This document shows, piece after piece, positions 12,039 through 23,170 of a DNA stretch of 64,000 bases (positions within the stretch are counted from its first letter, which is position 1; every line of letters begins with the position of its first letter). This DNA is from Solanum dulcamara (taxonomy: Eukaryota; Streptophyta; Magnoliopsida; Solanales; Solanaceae). The stretch spans positions 57,308,023-57,372,022 of the forward strand of contig NC_077237.1 of NCBI RefSeq assembly GCF_947179165.1, read 5' to 3'. The notes below the pieces were generated by a model that was not told the DNA's origin, did not search any database, and saw nothing but the letters and a program-made list of their open reading frames with translations. The translations under genes were made by a program, and so were the position numbers.

Positions 12039-14077
12039 TTAGGCTTGAGTAGAATGAAAAAGATGATGGTAACGTTTCATCATATCTGCTTCCGCTTCCC
12101 ATATAGCACTTTTAACTTGTTGATTCCACCAAAGGAGTTTAACGGATGCAACTTCCTTATTCCTCAATCTCTGGACCTGCCGGTCCAAAATTTTAACCGA
12201 AACTTCTTCATAGGTTAAATTTTCTTCAACGTTTATTATCTCTAAATGCACAATGGAACTTGGATTCCCCACACATTTCCTCCATATGGATACATGAAAC
12301 ATCGGATGAACCATGGCCATTTTCGAAGGTAATTCCAACTCATAGGCAACTTTTTCCACACGCTTCAAGATCCTATAAGGCCCTACACACCTAGGGCTCA
12401 ATTTTCCTTTTTTACCAAACTGAACCACGCCCTTCATGGGTGAAACTTTCAAATACACCAAATCATCTCTATTAAACTCAAAATATCTTCTCCTAGTATT
12501 AGAATAGGTACTAAGATGAATTTAGGCCATCTTCAACCTTTCTCTAGTAACTTTCACCTTCTCTAAAGCATCAAGCACCAAGTCGTGGCCCAACAAGGTC
12601 ATCTCACCTACTTCGAACCAACCAACCAGAGATCTACATCATCTCCCGTACAAAGCCTCAAATGACACCATCTCGATGCTTGAGTGGTAACTATTATTAT
12701 AGGCAAACTCGATGAGCGGTAAATGATCATCCCAACTCCCTTTGAACTCTAACACATAAGCCCTTAACATGTCCTGTAGTGTTTGAATCGTTTTTTCGAC
12801 TTGCCCATCGGTTTGAGGATAGAATGTGGTGCTTAACTTTACCTTAGTGTCGATTCCCCACTGAAATGATTTTTAAAAGTGAGAAGTGACTTGGGTACCT
12901 CGATGAGAAATAATGGACATCAGTACACAATGCAACCTCACCAACTCCTAAATATACAACTTAGCATAATCTTCGACATAATAAAAGGTCTTGACTGATA
13001 GGAAGTGAGTCAACTTAGTCATTCTATCAACAATTATCCAATTGAGTCATGATGCTTTCGGGTATGAGGCAAAACCACTACAAAATCCATATTCACATCT
13101 TCCCACTTCCAAGTAAGGATTTCAATGTCTTAGGCTAGGCCACCCGGCCCTTGATGTTTGGCCTTCACTTGTTGGCTATTCAGAAATTCAGACACTAACC
13201 TTGCTATGTCCTTCTTTATGCCACCCCACCAATAGAACTCATTTAAGTCTCAGTATATTTTTTTCTAACTAAGATGAATGGAACATGTAGAATTATGAGC
13301 CCCCATCAAGATCAAACTCCTTAGGCCTCCGGAATACATAACCAACTTTGGTAATATAGCACCACATCTCTCCCTTATGAAAATACCTCTACCTTTTTTT
13401 CCTTCACCAACTTCTTTAACCCAATAAGTGCCGGTTCAAGGTCTTGTTTTGATTTGATGTCCGTCACCAAAGAGGATTCAGACCCATTATGAACAACCAT
13501 ACCACCACTATCGGTGCCACTCAACTTCACCCCTAATCTATCCAACCTGTGAACATCTTTCACAAACTCCCTCTTTCCTTCATCTACATTAGTCACACTT
13601 CCCATAGACACTCTACTAAGTGCATCGGCATCCATATTTGCTTTACTAGAATAATAATGCACACTCATGTCGTAGTACTTGAGGGCTTCTAGCCACCTCA
13701 TTTTCCTTATATTAAGGTCCTTTTGGGAGAGAACATATTAGTGACTTTTATGATCGCTATACATATCTATGTGTAACCCATAGAGGTAGTGTCGCTAAAT
13801 TTTCAAAAAAAACAACGGTCGCCAACTCAAGATCATGGGTCGGGTAGTTATACTCATGCACTTTCAATTGTCTAGAAGCATAGGCTATAACTTTACCGTT
13901 TTGCATCAAGACACATCCCAAACCAATCTTTGAAGCATCGCAATAAACCACAAACCCTTCTAATACTTTCGGTAGACTTAAAATAGGAGCAGAGTTAAGT
14001 CGATCTTTCAAATTTTGGAAACTCCTTTCACACTCGTCCGTCCATATGAAATTTGCCTTCTTTTGGGTTAATTTTTT
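12039..14077 (-). pseudogene. Gypsy B pol remnant: RNase H and integrase
   Basis: Read right to left. The piece starts abruptly near 14077 in the reverse-transcriptase C-terminus (LTQKK... near 14070). RNase H follows ([20 protein letters not shown] near 13950-13890; DADALSR near 13640). Integrase core remnants lie between 13370 and 12500, including FAYNNSYHSSIEM. The integrase C-terminal region at 12461-12039 has VGPYRILKRV and ends WEAEADMMKRY. Several frames are needed and stops are frequent. The element cannot transpose by itself. Confidence 0.82.
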
Positions 14078-14587
14078 TACGAGGACCTTTCACGGTCTGT
14101 GATGCTCACCATGATTCATAGTGGGGTCCCGTGGTAAGGTACTTATAAATATCTTGGAAAAGGGCCTGTAGGGTAGTCTTTGAAGTTTTACCATGAGACA
14201 TCTTCACGGTCCATGAAGGACATTATGGGTTGTGGTACAGGTCTTGTAGGTAGACTTTCAGTTTTCACCACGAAGGCACACCACGCTCCATGGAGGGTTC
14301 CACAATCCCTGGTGGTAGTTCATGGACCCTGCCTTGGAAAGATTCATGAGGGTCTTAGGGAGGGCTCAGTCCGAAGGGCTTCACAGTCTGTGGTTCTCAC
14401 TATGGTCCGCGGTCCTCCCTCATGGTTCCTTCCGTGCAAGTGCTGATTCTCTTAATCTCTACCACGATTGCTCACCACAGTTCTTCATGGCTTCCATGGT
14501 TGGCTCCTTGTGCCAGATTCTGCAAATCTTTAAGAATACACCCTTGGTTCCTTAATTTTAGAACTTTTACGTTTCTGGGGTCTTACA
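14078..14587 (-). repeat. 5' LTR fragment of gypsy element B
   Basis: Matches 11300-11795 of the left LTR with clear divergence, including the 'cttggaaa(a/g)gggcctgtagggtag' segment and the TCTTACA terminus. Only the first quarter of the LTR remains. Its left edge is the internal deletion junction with pol. Confidence 0.78.
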
Positions 14588-15470
14588 ATAGAGGTTAGAC
14601 ATGATGGAAGAGATAGAGTATCTTTTAAAAAATGAGGCATGGCTCTTAGTTGAAAGGACAAAGGGGAAGATGATAGTTGGATGCAAATGGGTCTACAGAA
14701 AGAAAGAAGGTATTCCAAAAGTGAAAGATGCTAGGTTCAAGGTGAGATTGGTTGCAAAGAGTTTTACTCAAAAGGATGGAATTGACTACAATGAGATCTT
14801 CTCTCCAATCGTGAAACATAGCTCAATTCGCGTGCTACTAACATTGGTTGTACAATTTGATTTGGAGCTTCAACAGGTTGATGTCAAAACTGTTTTCTTA
14901 CATGATGATCTAGAAGAGACAATCTATATGGGTCAGCTTGAAGGTTTCCTAGCTTAGGGAAAAGAAGATCATGTATGTCAACTGAAAAAGCCTTTGTATG
15001 GCTTGAAGCAATCTCCTAGACAATGGTACAAGAGGTTTGATGCAGTCATGTTTATACATGGATTCTCGAGGAGTGCATTTGATAGCTGTGTGTATCATAA
15101 GAAGATGTATGGTAACTATATGATTTAGTTGTTATCATATGTTGATGATATGCTTATTGCTGCTAACAACATCACATAGATAGATATTTTGAATAAACCG
15201 TTGAGCAAGGAATTTGACTTGAAGGATTTGGGAGTTGTAAAGAAAATTCTTGGAATAGAGATTTTAAGAGAAGATGATGTTGTAAATCTTTCTTAGAATA
15301 GGTACATCGAAAAGGTTCTTGAGAGATTCAATATGCATTTGAGCAAACCTGTAAGTACACCATTAGCTTCTCATTTTAAGCTTTCAAAGTTATAAATTCC
15401 TCAGCTTGAGGATGAGGTGGAGCATATGTCAAAGGTTCCTTGTGCTAGCACAGTTCGTAGCATTATTTAT
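14588..15470 (+). pseudogene. Copia A reverse transcriptase remnant
   Basis: Continues the copia pol after the gypsy insertion. Visible landmarks are MEEIEYLLKNEAWLLVE near 14603, GCKWVYRKK, DVKTVFLHDDLEETIYM near 14880-14930, PLYGLKQSPRQWYKRF near 14990-15030 and the catalytic YVDDM near 15138. There are stops at about 14955, 15127 and 15294. It breaks at 15470 inside the C-terminal part of the domain, where a new LTR starts. Confidence 0.85.
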
Positions 15471-16287
15471 TGTCACGACCCGGAGGACCCCAACCAAGAC
15501 TCTTGGCATATCATTCAAGAGCATACATAAGGTAAATAAGCAAAATAAACTAAATCATAGACATAGAAGTATAGTCTCAATAAGCCTCAAAATACGAAAT
15601 AGAAGACAACATAGACTCTAAACATCCAACATACCTCTACTACTAGATAAGGTCATAAGACAAGCTCCTAGCTCACCCATGACAATATAAGATAATGAAA
15701 TAGTCAAATGATGTAAATAAAAATAAAGTGTCTTATCCTCGAAGCATAAGGACTCATCACAAGTTCTATCTAGGCTAAACTCTACTCGCGAATAGGAGGT
15801 GAGCGATGATCATCCTTCCATACATAGGTATGCATTAGTACATGGAATGCACTAAGTATGTGAAAAGTATGCATGAAAAATAAACATAGGACACAGTCAA
15901 TATGAAACATGGGTTGCAAGACCAATATCTTAAAACATATTTAAAAATATTAAAACATTAAAATCATTGATCAATGCATCAAAACATCATCATCATGAGA
16001 ACGTATAACTTTTCTTTAACTAGTGTGGGATAGGACCTCAACTGACACTTAAGACCATACAAGCTATTACATGGAATCTTATGATCCCCACATCGAGAAG
16101 GGAAGGCTACCTTGCCAAGGTATACTCCATCATGATACTTTCTTTAACTGGGCTCTATGTGGATCTACTAGCTTTGCCATATTGACATCTGTAAACCTAA
16201 ATGGACAACGTAGTTTGGGATTAAGGTTGCTACTAGGATTTCCTTGGGTGGCTACAATAGCTATCGGATCAAACCCTACCTTAGAGT
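15471..16287 (-). mobile_element. Truncated gypsy LTR inserted in copia A
   Basis: Begins TGTCACGACCCGGAGG at 15471 and runs parallel to the next LTR (16288 onward) and to 40033-40900, with moderate divergence. It stops at 16287, where a second LTR of the same broad family begins (TGTCACGATCC). It could be an older insertion later split by the large gypsy element, or a recombined copy. Its other end was not found. Confidence 0.65.
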
Positions 16288-17104
16288 TGTCACGATCCGA
16301 CCCAGGATCTAGTCGTAAAACGATGATTAGAATCCTAAAGGACCCCAATCAAGCCCCTTAGCATATCATTCATGAGCATACACAAGGTAAATGAAATAAA
16401 CAAACAAGAATCAATATACGGAAGCAAAAATCCCAATATAGGACGAAAGTCTAAAAAATATGGAAATATAAGACAATATAAACTACATAAACATCTAACA
16501 TGACTCTACTAGTCTAGATGGGGGCAAAAAAAAATCTCCTAACTCACCCAATATAAAAGGTAAAATAAGTCATAATATTCATAAGAAATAAATTGTCTCA
16601 TCCTCAGAATATGAGGACTCACCAACAGTAAAAACTACTAGCAACCACTAGCCACGAGCGGGAGGATGATGATTCGATCCCTAATTATGATACAATGTAG
16701 GCAAAAAGTATGCGTTAATATATAAAATATGCTAAGTATGTGAGAAAATGCATGAACAATAAACATAGGACATAATCAATATGAATAATGGGATGCAAGA
16801 CCAATATCTTTAAAACATGAGTAGAGTCTAGAAAATAAAAAAAAAATTATCTCATTGGCCAATGCATCAACGAATCTCATAACTTTCACAATAACTCATA
16901 ACTCAACTGAAACTGTGTGGGATAGGACCTTAAACAGAGATGTAAGACCATGCGAGCTAATATATGGAATCTGAGGACTACCTTGCCAGGGCATACTTTA
17001 TAAGTAACTTCTCCCTATTGGCATATGTAAACCTATGCGGAAAATGTAGTTTGGGACTAAAGGTTGCTACTAGGATTCCCTTGGTAACTAACTGTGTTAA
17101 GACT
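16288..17104 (-). repeat. 3' LTR of gypsy element C, truncated
   Basis: TGTCACGATCCGACCC at 16288 corresponds to 40033 onward. Homology to the other LTR runs to 'taactaactgtg' near 17100 and then stops, so the LTR's 5' part and the polypurine tract are missing. This is an internal deletion between LTR and the pol end. Confidence 0.72.
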
Positions 17105-17192
17105 CATTTCATAAACATGTATGCATATGACACCATGAGAACTACTAAAACACAAAATTTGGGCTGATTGGATCATGAAGGAACTAAATACC

Positions 17193-20100
17193 TCAACTAG
17201 ACACGGAAGGAAAGAGATAAGGATATCGGGACATCATAAAAGCTCCGGCTTCCCATGTATCCCCCTCAACCTCTCGATTCCTCCATAACACTTTAACTGA
17301 AGCTATTTATTTGTTCCTCAACTATCTATCTTGTCGGTCCACGATCTCAATCGGAACCTCTTCATATGAATGACTCTCTTTAACTTCAAAGTTGTCCAAT
17401 GACACAATGGAGCTAGGATCACTAATAAACTTCCTCAACAAAGACACATGGAATACTGGATGCACCAATGCCAAATCAGAAGGCAAATCCAATTCATAAG
17501 CCACCTTATCAATCCTTCTCAAAATTCGATATGGGCCAACATAGCGGGGCCTTAGCTTCCCTTTCTTATCAAAATGAATCACACCCTTCATGGGTGAAAT
17601 TTTCAAATAAAACCAATCATTAACCTCAAATTTTAGTTCCCTTCTTCTCACGCCCAAATAGGACTTCTTGTCGGCTTTGGGTTGTCTTCAATCTTTCTCT
17701 AATGAGTCTAACCTTCTCTATAGTGTCAAACACTAACTCGGGTCCTATCAAAGAAACTTCACTTACCTCGAACCAATCGATAAGGTATCTACACCTCCTA
17801 CCATACAAAGCTTGAAATAGAGCCATCTCAATGCGATAGTGATAACTGTTATTGTAAGCAAACTCTATCAATGAAAAATGATCATTCCAATTTCCTTTAA
17901 AATCAAAAATGCATGCTCTCAACATATCCTCCAATGTCTAAATGGTACGCTCGATCTGACCGTCCTTTTGTGGGTGAAAAGTTATACTAAGCTTCATTTG
18001 AGTACCAAGATCCTTTTGGAAGGATCTCCAAAACTGAGATGTAAATTGAGTACCTCGATATGAGATGATAGACAATCGAACACCATGAAGCTTAACCAAC
18101 TATGGGATATACAATATAGCATAGTCCTCAGCTGTATATGAAGTCTTAACAGGAAGAAAATGACCCGACTTGGTTATTCGGTCAAAAATCACCCAAATAG
18201 AGTCATGTTGTCTATGAGTACGACGCAAACCTGTAATAAATTCCATATTCAAGGCTTCCCACTTCCAAGTAGGAATCTCAATGTCTTGAGCCAAACCTAA
18301 TGGTTTTTTATGCTCAACTTTCACTTGTTGGTAATTAGGGCACTTGCCACGAATTGTATAATATTCCTTTTCATGCCATTCCACTAATACACTTCCGTCA
18401 AATCTCAATACATTTTTGTGGAACTAGGATGAATAGAATACCACGAGCTACGAGCTTAAGACAATATCATATCTTTGAAGTCATCAACATTCAGAATACA
18501 CAATCGGCCTTGATATCTCAAAACACCATCTCCCCCTTGGGAAAAAGCCTCAATGGCTTTTTCGGCAATCGTTTTCTTCATTTCAACCAAAGCAGGATTA
18601 CTATCTTGCCTTGCCTTTACATCAGCTATAAGAGATGATTCAGAACCATTTTACACAACAACACCATCATCCTTGAAATCAACCAATAGAACACCCAAAC
18701 GGGCTAATCTATGCACATCCCAAACTAGCTCTTTCTTCTCATCCTCAATATGAGCAATACTATTCATGGATAATCTACTTAGAGCATCGGTAACTATATT
18801 TGCCTTACCCGGATGGTATAACACACCATATCATTGGCTTTCAACAACTCAAGCCATATCCTTTGTCGAAGGTTCAAATCCTTTCGAGTGAACACATATT
18901 ACAAACTCATGTGATCGGTGAAAACATCCACATGGACATCATAGAGATAGTGTCTCCACAACTTCAAAGCAAATACCACTGTCGCCAACTCCAAATCATG
19001 AGTCGGGTAATTCTTTTCATGTGCCTAGAAACATAAGCTATCGCCTTACCATTTTGCATTAGTACACAATCAAGACCAACTCGTGAAGTATCACAATACA
19101 CAATGAACCCATCGGAACCTTCCGGTAAAGTCAATAATAGAGCAGAGGTAAGCCTATTCTTCAAACTCTTGGAAGCTTTTCTCACATGCCTCGGACCATT
19201 GGAACTTCACCTTCTTTTGAGTCAAAGTAGTCAAGGGAGATTCAATGGAAGAGAAACCTTCCACAAACCAACTATAATAACTGGCTAAGCCTAAGAAACT
19301 CCGAATATCGAAAGGAGTCAATGGTCTAGGACAATTCTTAACCATCTTGGTCTTCTTTGGATAAACCATAATTCCTTCTCCAGAAACAATGTGATCAAGG
19401 AAGGCAATTGATCTTAAACAAAATTCACACATACTAAACTTCACATACAATTGACGGTCTTTGAAAATTTGCAACACAATCATCAAATGATCGGCATGCT
19501 CTTCCTCACTCCGTGAGTAGATCAAAATGTCATCAATAAAGACAATCACAAACATAAATAAGTATTGCTTGAACACCCTATTCATCAAATTCGTAAAAGC
19601 TGTAGGGGCATTCATTAGTCCAAATGACATAACCAAAAATTCAAAGGGACTATATTGAGTTCTAAAAGCCGTCTTCAGAATGTCACACTCCCTTACTCGG
19701 AGTTGATGATAACTTGATCGAAGGTTAATCTTTGAAAAATAGCTTGCTCGTTGAAGTTGATCAAACAAGTCAACAATTCTTGGCTTATTGTTAATTGTGA
19801 GCTTGTTCAATTACCAGTAGTCAATACACATACGGAGAGAATCATCCTTCTTCCTAACAAAGAGAATTGGAGCACCCCATGAAGATATGCTCGGTCTAAT
19901 AAAACCCTTGTCTAATAAATCCTTCAATTGATCCTTTAATTCTTTCAATTTTGCCAGGGCCATTTGGTAAAGAGGAATAGAGATAGGCTGAGTATTGGGA
20001 AGAAGATCGATACCAAAGTCTATTTCCCTTTTGGAAGGAATGCCTAGGAGATCATTGGAAAAAACTTTTGAAAAACTAATTAACAACTAGAATTGACTCA

Positions 20101-20420
20101 AGAGTAGGAGTTTCGAAATTAGTGTCTCTAACCTGGACTAGATGATAGAAACAAACTTTGGAAATTATTTTCCGAGCTTTGAGGCATGAGATAAATTGAC
20201 CCTTAAACACGGAACTGCTACCTTCATACTGAGCCCTCTTGGGCTCCCTTGCACTTCTCTCCTTCAATTTGCTCATCATAAGTCATGAGCCTAAAGATGT
20301 CCATCTCTTTGATAAGCATGGTGGTGTGGCAGTATTTTATAACCAAGTCCAACACACCCAAAATAAACTTGCTCATTCGGACAGGAGAGTCGGCTACCAA
20401 TGATGGAGCATACTTCGACA
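17193..20420 (-). pseudogene. Gypsy C pol and gag C-terminal remnant
   Basis: Read right to left. Gag C-terminal part 20420-20280 (KYAPSLVADSPVRMSKF). It then joins directly to the protease/RT linker at about 20200 (LKARKIIS... [10 protein letters not shown]), so the nucleocapsid zinc knuckle and the protease active site are deleted. Reverse transcriptase is 20086-19154 with [26 protein letters not shown] and the catalytic FIDD near 19533. The first catalytic Asp is Asn (SKINLR, codon 19724-19726), a GAC to AAC change. RNase H is near 19185-18780 (IVYCDTSRVGLDCVLMQNG). Integrase is 18408-17322 ([31 protein letters not shown]). The end is TWEAGAFMMSRYPYLFPS with a stop at 17193-17195. Several frameshifts are present. 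Confidence 0.88.
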
Positions 20421-20423
20421 ACT
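20421..20423. repeat. Left target-site duplication of the CACTA (ACT)
   Basis: ACT at 20421-20423 and ACT at 36834-36836 flank the element, the 3-bp duplication typical of CACTA transposons. Removing one copy rejoins the gypsy gag frame. Confidence 0.85.
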
Positions 20424-20600
20424 CACTACTACAAAATAGGTTTTTGGTGGAAATTATTTAGCGGCAATTAATCAGTCGCTGCTAACTAATTCTTGAACTT
20501 AAATATTAGTGGCATATGGACAATAGCCGCTAAAAGACATCTTTTTAGTGACAATAAAAATAATTTGCCAGTAAATATCACAATTGAACGCAACTTCATC
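20424..20600 (+). repeat. CACTA left terminal and subterminal repeats
   Basis: The terminal inverted repeat is CACTACTACAAAA. It is followed by AGCGGCAATTAATCAG, TCGCTGCTAAC, TAGCCGCTAAAAG and similar words in both directions within 130 bases, the arrangement expected of a TNPA-binding subterminal region. Confidence 0.8.
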
Positions 20601-21660
20601 CAATAAATTTTTGCCTCCAATTTTTTCTACTACAATTAACAATTCCCTCCAAATATTAATAAGAAACTTTAAATTTTTTTTAAAAAACCTTATTCCTGCT
20701 TAACTTTAGATTTGCTCGATCTGTAGCCAACATCTTTTCCTTTCAGATCAGTCTCCGTAGAGAGAATAAAATTTACACATCGCTTAAGCAGAGAGACGGT
20801 AGCCAGCATCTTTGCCTTTCAGATTCTCCATCTTCACAGGTAATCCTAAGGTTTTAATTCCATAAAACTTTAGGTCAAGTTTTGTTAACTAATCGAACAA
20901 GAATTAATTTTGGGAACCATGTGAAGTTTGTGGTTTCTCAATTTTGTTCTTAATTTACGTTTTTTGTAGGTTTTACTGGATTCATCTCATCCTTCAATTT
21001 CTTGTCTTCTTCGGACAAATTTTTTGCTTTCCAGGTACTCAAACAATTGAGAAGATTTGTAATTTCGTACAAGTATTTTTTTTTCTGTATTTACTAAGTT
21101 TGTTGTGTGATTTACCCCTTCTATTAATTTGATGGGCAATTGACTAAATTGATTACTCTATTCGCTATGATTGTTGTTAAACTCTCATGATTGTTTGAAT
21201 GTTTTTTCGACTTTATTTTTGATGAATATCAATGTTTTTACTTGAATGAACTACATTACGACCACTATGTAATTGATATTTCTGATACTTACTTGAAACC
21301 ATGAAAACACATTCAGTAGAAAATCTCAACCGAAACACCAAACTATTTAAAACGTTTTGTGGTGTGTTGATCTGTATGTTCGACTTGAGGATGTTTAATT
21401 GGAACTGAATTTTTTGTGGATGTTGGGATTTAATTGACGAGGAATGTTTGATTTTTATGATTGTTTCTTGAAGTTTAGAAATTGATCACTTTCCCTTGTC
21501 TCCCTTTGAACTTGAAAACAAGCCGAGTTGATGACACTTTAGTTTTTAGTTCGTGATAGTAATTTTTTAACAACTCTATGATTTGTGCAATTGATAATTT
21601 TAAAATTACACTGTTCACCGCTGAATTTTGTTTGAAGTCGCCATAAAGTAAATATGAGAA
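20601..21660. other. CACTA left non-coding region
   Basis: AT- and T-rich DNA with intron-like and leader-like composition. It probably contains the promoter and a spliced leader of the element; I see no confident coding segment. Confidence 0.4.
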
Positions 21661-21679
21661 GGAATTTATGGCATGAATT

Positions 21680-22770
21680 ACATCCTTCTTTTTCTTCTCT
21701 TCTTCTCTGCTTCTTTTCTCTGTTTCTCTACTGCGAGTTTGCTGCTACAGTTCTTTTTCATCCTGCAGTCCATAACTTTTCTTTGTTTTTTACTTTTCTT
21801 CTTCTTAATGGAGCTGCTGGAAGTAATTTATGAATTGAGTTACATTCTAGAACTAGAACTGAAAATTATATTTTGAAGTGAGAACATGTTTTGAGTGCTA
21901 AATTCAATAAAAAGTTCATTGGGGTTGAGGAAAGGGAACTGAATTCATTTAGAATATAGCTTGGTTGCTCAACCTTGTTTAGGAAAGATGTACATGGCAG
22001 ATTAGCTACAGTTACGTTCTATCAAGTTGTTGTTAAACTGTTTTGGGCTAACTCTTGAGTAGCGTTATTTGAAGCGTGCACTTTGTCGCTTAAAGCGAGA
22101 AGATAAGAGAAGCTATATTGCTTTATTATAGTGAGACGTGGCTATAGATAAAGAGTGAGAGGTTCAGTCCCAGAAGCTAAAAAAGCTCGCTTTTCTTCTA
22201 AAACGAGGTTGGCAGTATATAGATCTTTTTTTTAAAAAAAAAATCATAATAAAAAACTTCGCGATTTATTTCCAAAGATTTTCCTTTGTTTCACTTCTCT
22301 TGTTGCGACGCTTTTTCAAGCGATTGCAAGGTAAGCTTTTCAGCTTTTCTTCTTCTCTTATTTTGTTCTTGTTTTCTCTGTTTCTCTATTTCTCTGTTGT
22401 GCGAGCTAGCTGCTACAGTTATTTTTGACCTGCAGTTTGCAAGTTTTCTCTGTTTTTTATTCTTTTGTTCTTGAAGAAGCTGCTGGAAAGAATTTATGAC
22501 CTGAGTTACATTCTTGAGTCTAGAACTGAAAATTATTTGAGTGTTAAAATTCTATAGAAAGTTCATTGGGTTGAAGAAAGGAAACTAGATACAGTTTGAG
22601 CTGAAAGTTTAGAATATAGCTCAGTTGCTCCAATTTGTTTCAGGTAAAGTGTACATGGTTGTTTAGCTACATTTCTATCTAGTTATTATTGTTGTTTTGG
22701 GCGAACTCTGGAGTATTGTTCTTAAAAGCGAGTATTTTGTCGCTTGAAGCGAGAAGCGATGTGAAGCTGT
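21680..22770 (+). repeat. Direct duplication of about 430 bp, period 668
   Basis: The segment 21680-22120 recurs at 22340-22770. 'GCTGCTACAG' starts at 21741 and again at 22409; 'ctgagttacattct...ctagaactgaaaattat' and 'ttagaatatagct...gttgctc' also recur in order. Divergence is substantial, with small indels. Both copies end in a short run with 'gtcgctt(a/g)aagcgagaag'. No coding function is evident. Confidence 0.75.
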
Positions 22771-23170
22771 ATTGCTTGTTTCTCGATTATTTTGTCCATT
22801 TTTTTTGTTGTTCTGTCTCTGTTTTACTGCCTCTTTTTGTTTTATGAATTGATTTTTCTATTAAGATCTTGGTTTTTAACTATGTATATTTAATAGATCT
22901 TAAGAATTAAAAGTTTTTCTTTAGTTGAAAAAGTGTGCGCTTGGTTTCACACTTTTTGCTTTAGTGAAGCGAGCCCTTATTACTTCTCGTTTCGTAAAGT
23001 GAGCCCTTATCAAGTGAGCTTTAATTGTGAGTTATTGACAATTCATTATAGCTACTGATATTGTCAAGATATGAAACTGCTTTATAGGTGAATGTCTTCA
23101 GTTTTGAGATGGTATAGTGTGAATTTATTTTTTATAAAACTGATGTACTTATTTATTTCAAGTAATTTGA

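Larger units (their letters stand above)
9586..14587 (-). mobile_element. Ty3/gypsy element B, internally deleted, inserted in copia A
   Basis: The ends are TGTCATGACCC at 9586 and GGTCTTACA at 14587, a TG...CA pair in gypsy style. The element reads on the minus strand. Its 3' LTR is 9586-11795, the interior 11796-14077 carries RNase H and integrase remnants, and a piece of the 5' LTR is 14078-14587. Gag, protease and nearly all of the reverse transcriptase are missing, as is most of the 5' LTR. This fits one internal deletion joining LTR sequence to pol. Flanking 5-mers are ATGGC and ATAGA, so the target duplication is no longer intact. Confidence 0.82.
6647..15470 (+). mobile_element. Ty1/copia retrotransposon A, decayed and split
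   Basis: Order on the plus strand: LTR (about 6647-7056), primer-binding site, gag, protease and integrase pieces (7098-9585), then a gypsy insertion (9586-14587), then reverse transcriptase (14588-15470). The coding resumes after the gypsy element in the same sense and at the expected domain position. The element is cut at 15470 by a gypsy-type LTR. RNase H and a 3' LTR were not found anywhere to the right, so that end is deleted or outside the window. Many stops and frameshifts show it is old. Confidence 0.85.

Noticed and set aside
9581..14592. Target duplication for gypsy B (ATGGC / ATAGA)
   Set aside because: Only two of five bases agree; the flank may have lost four bases, so I do not claim it.
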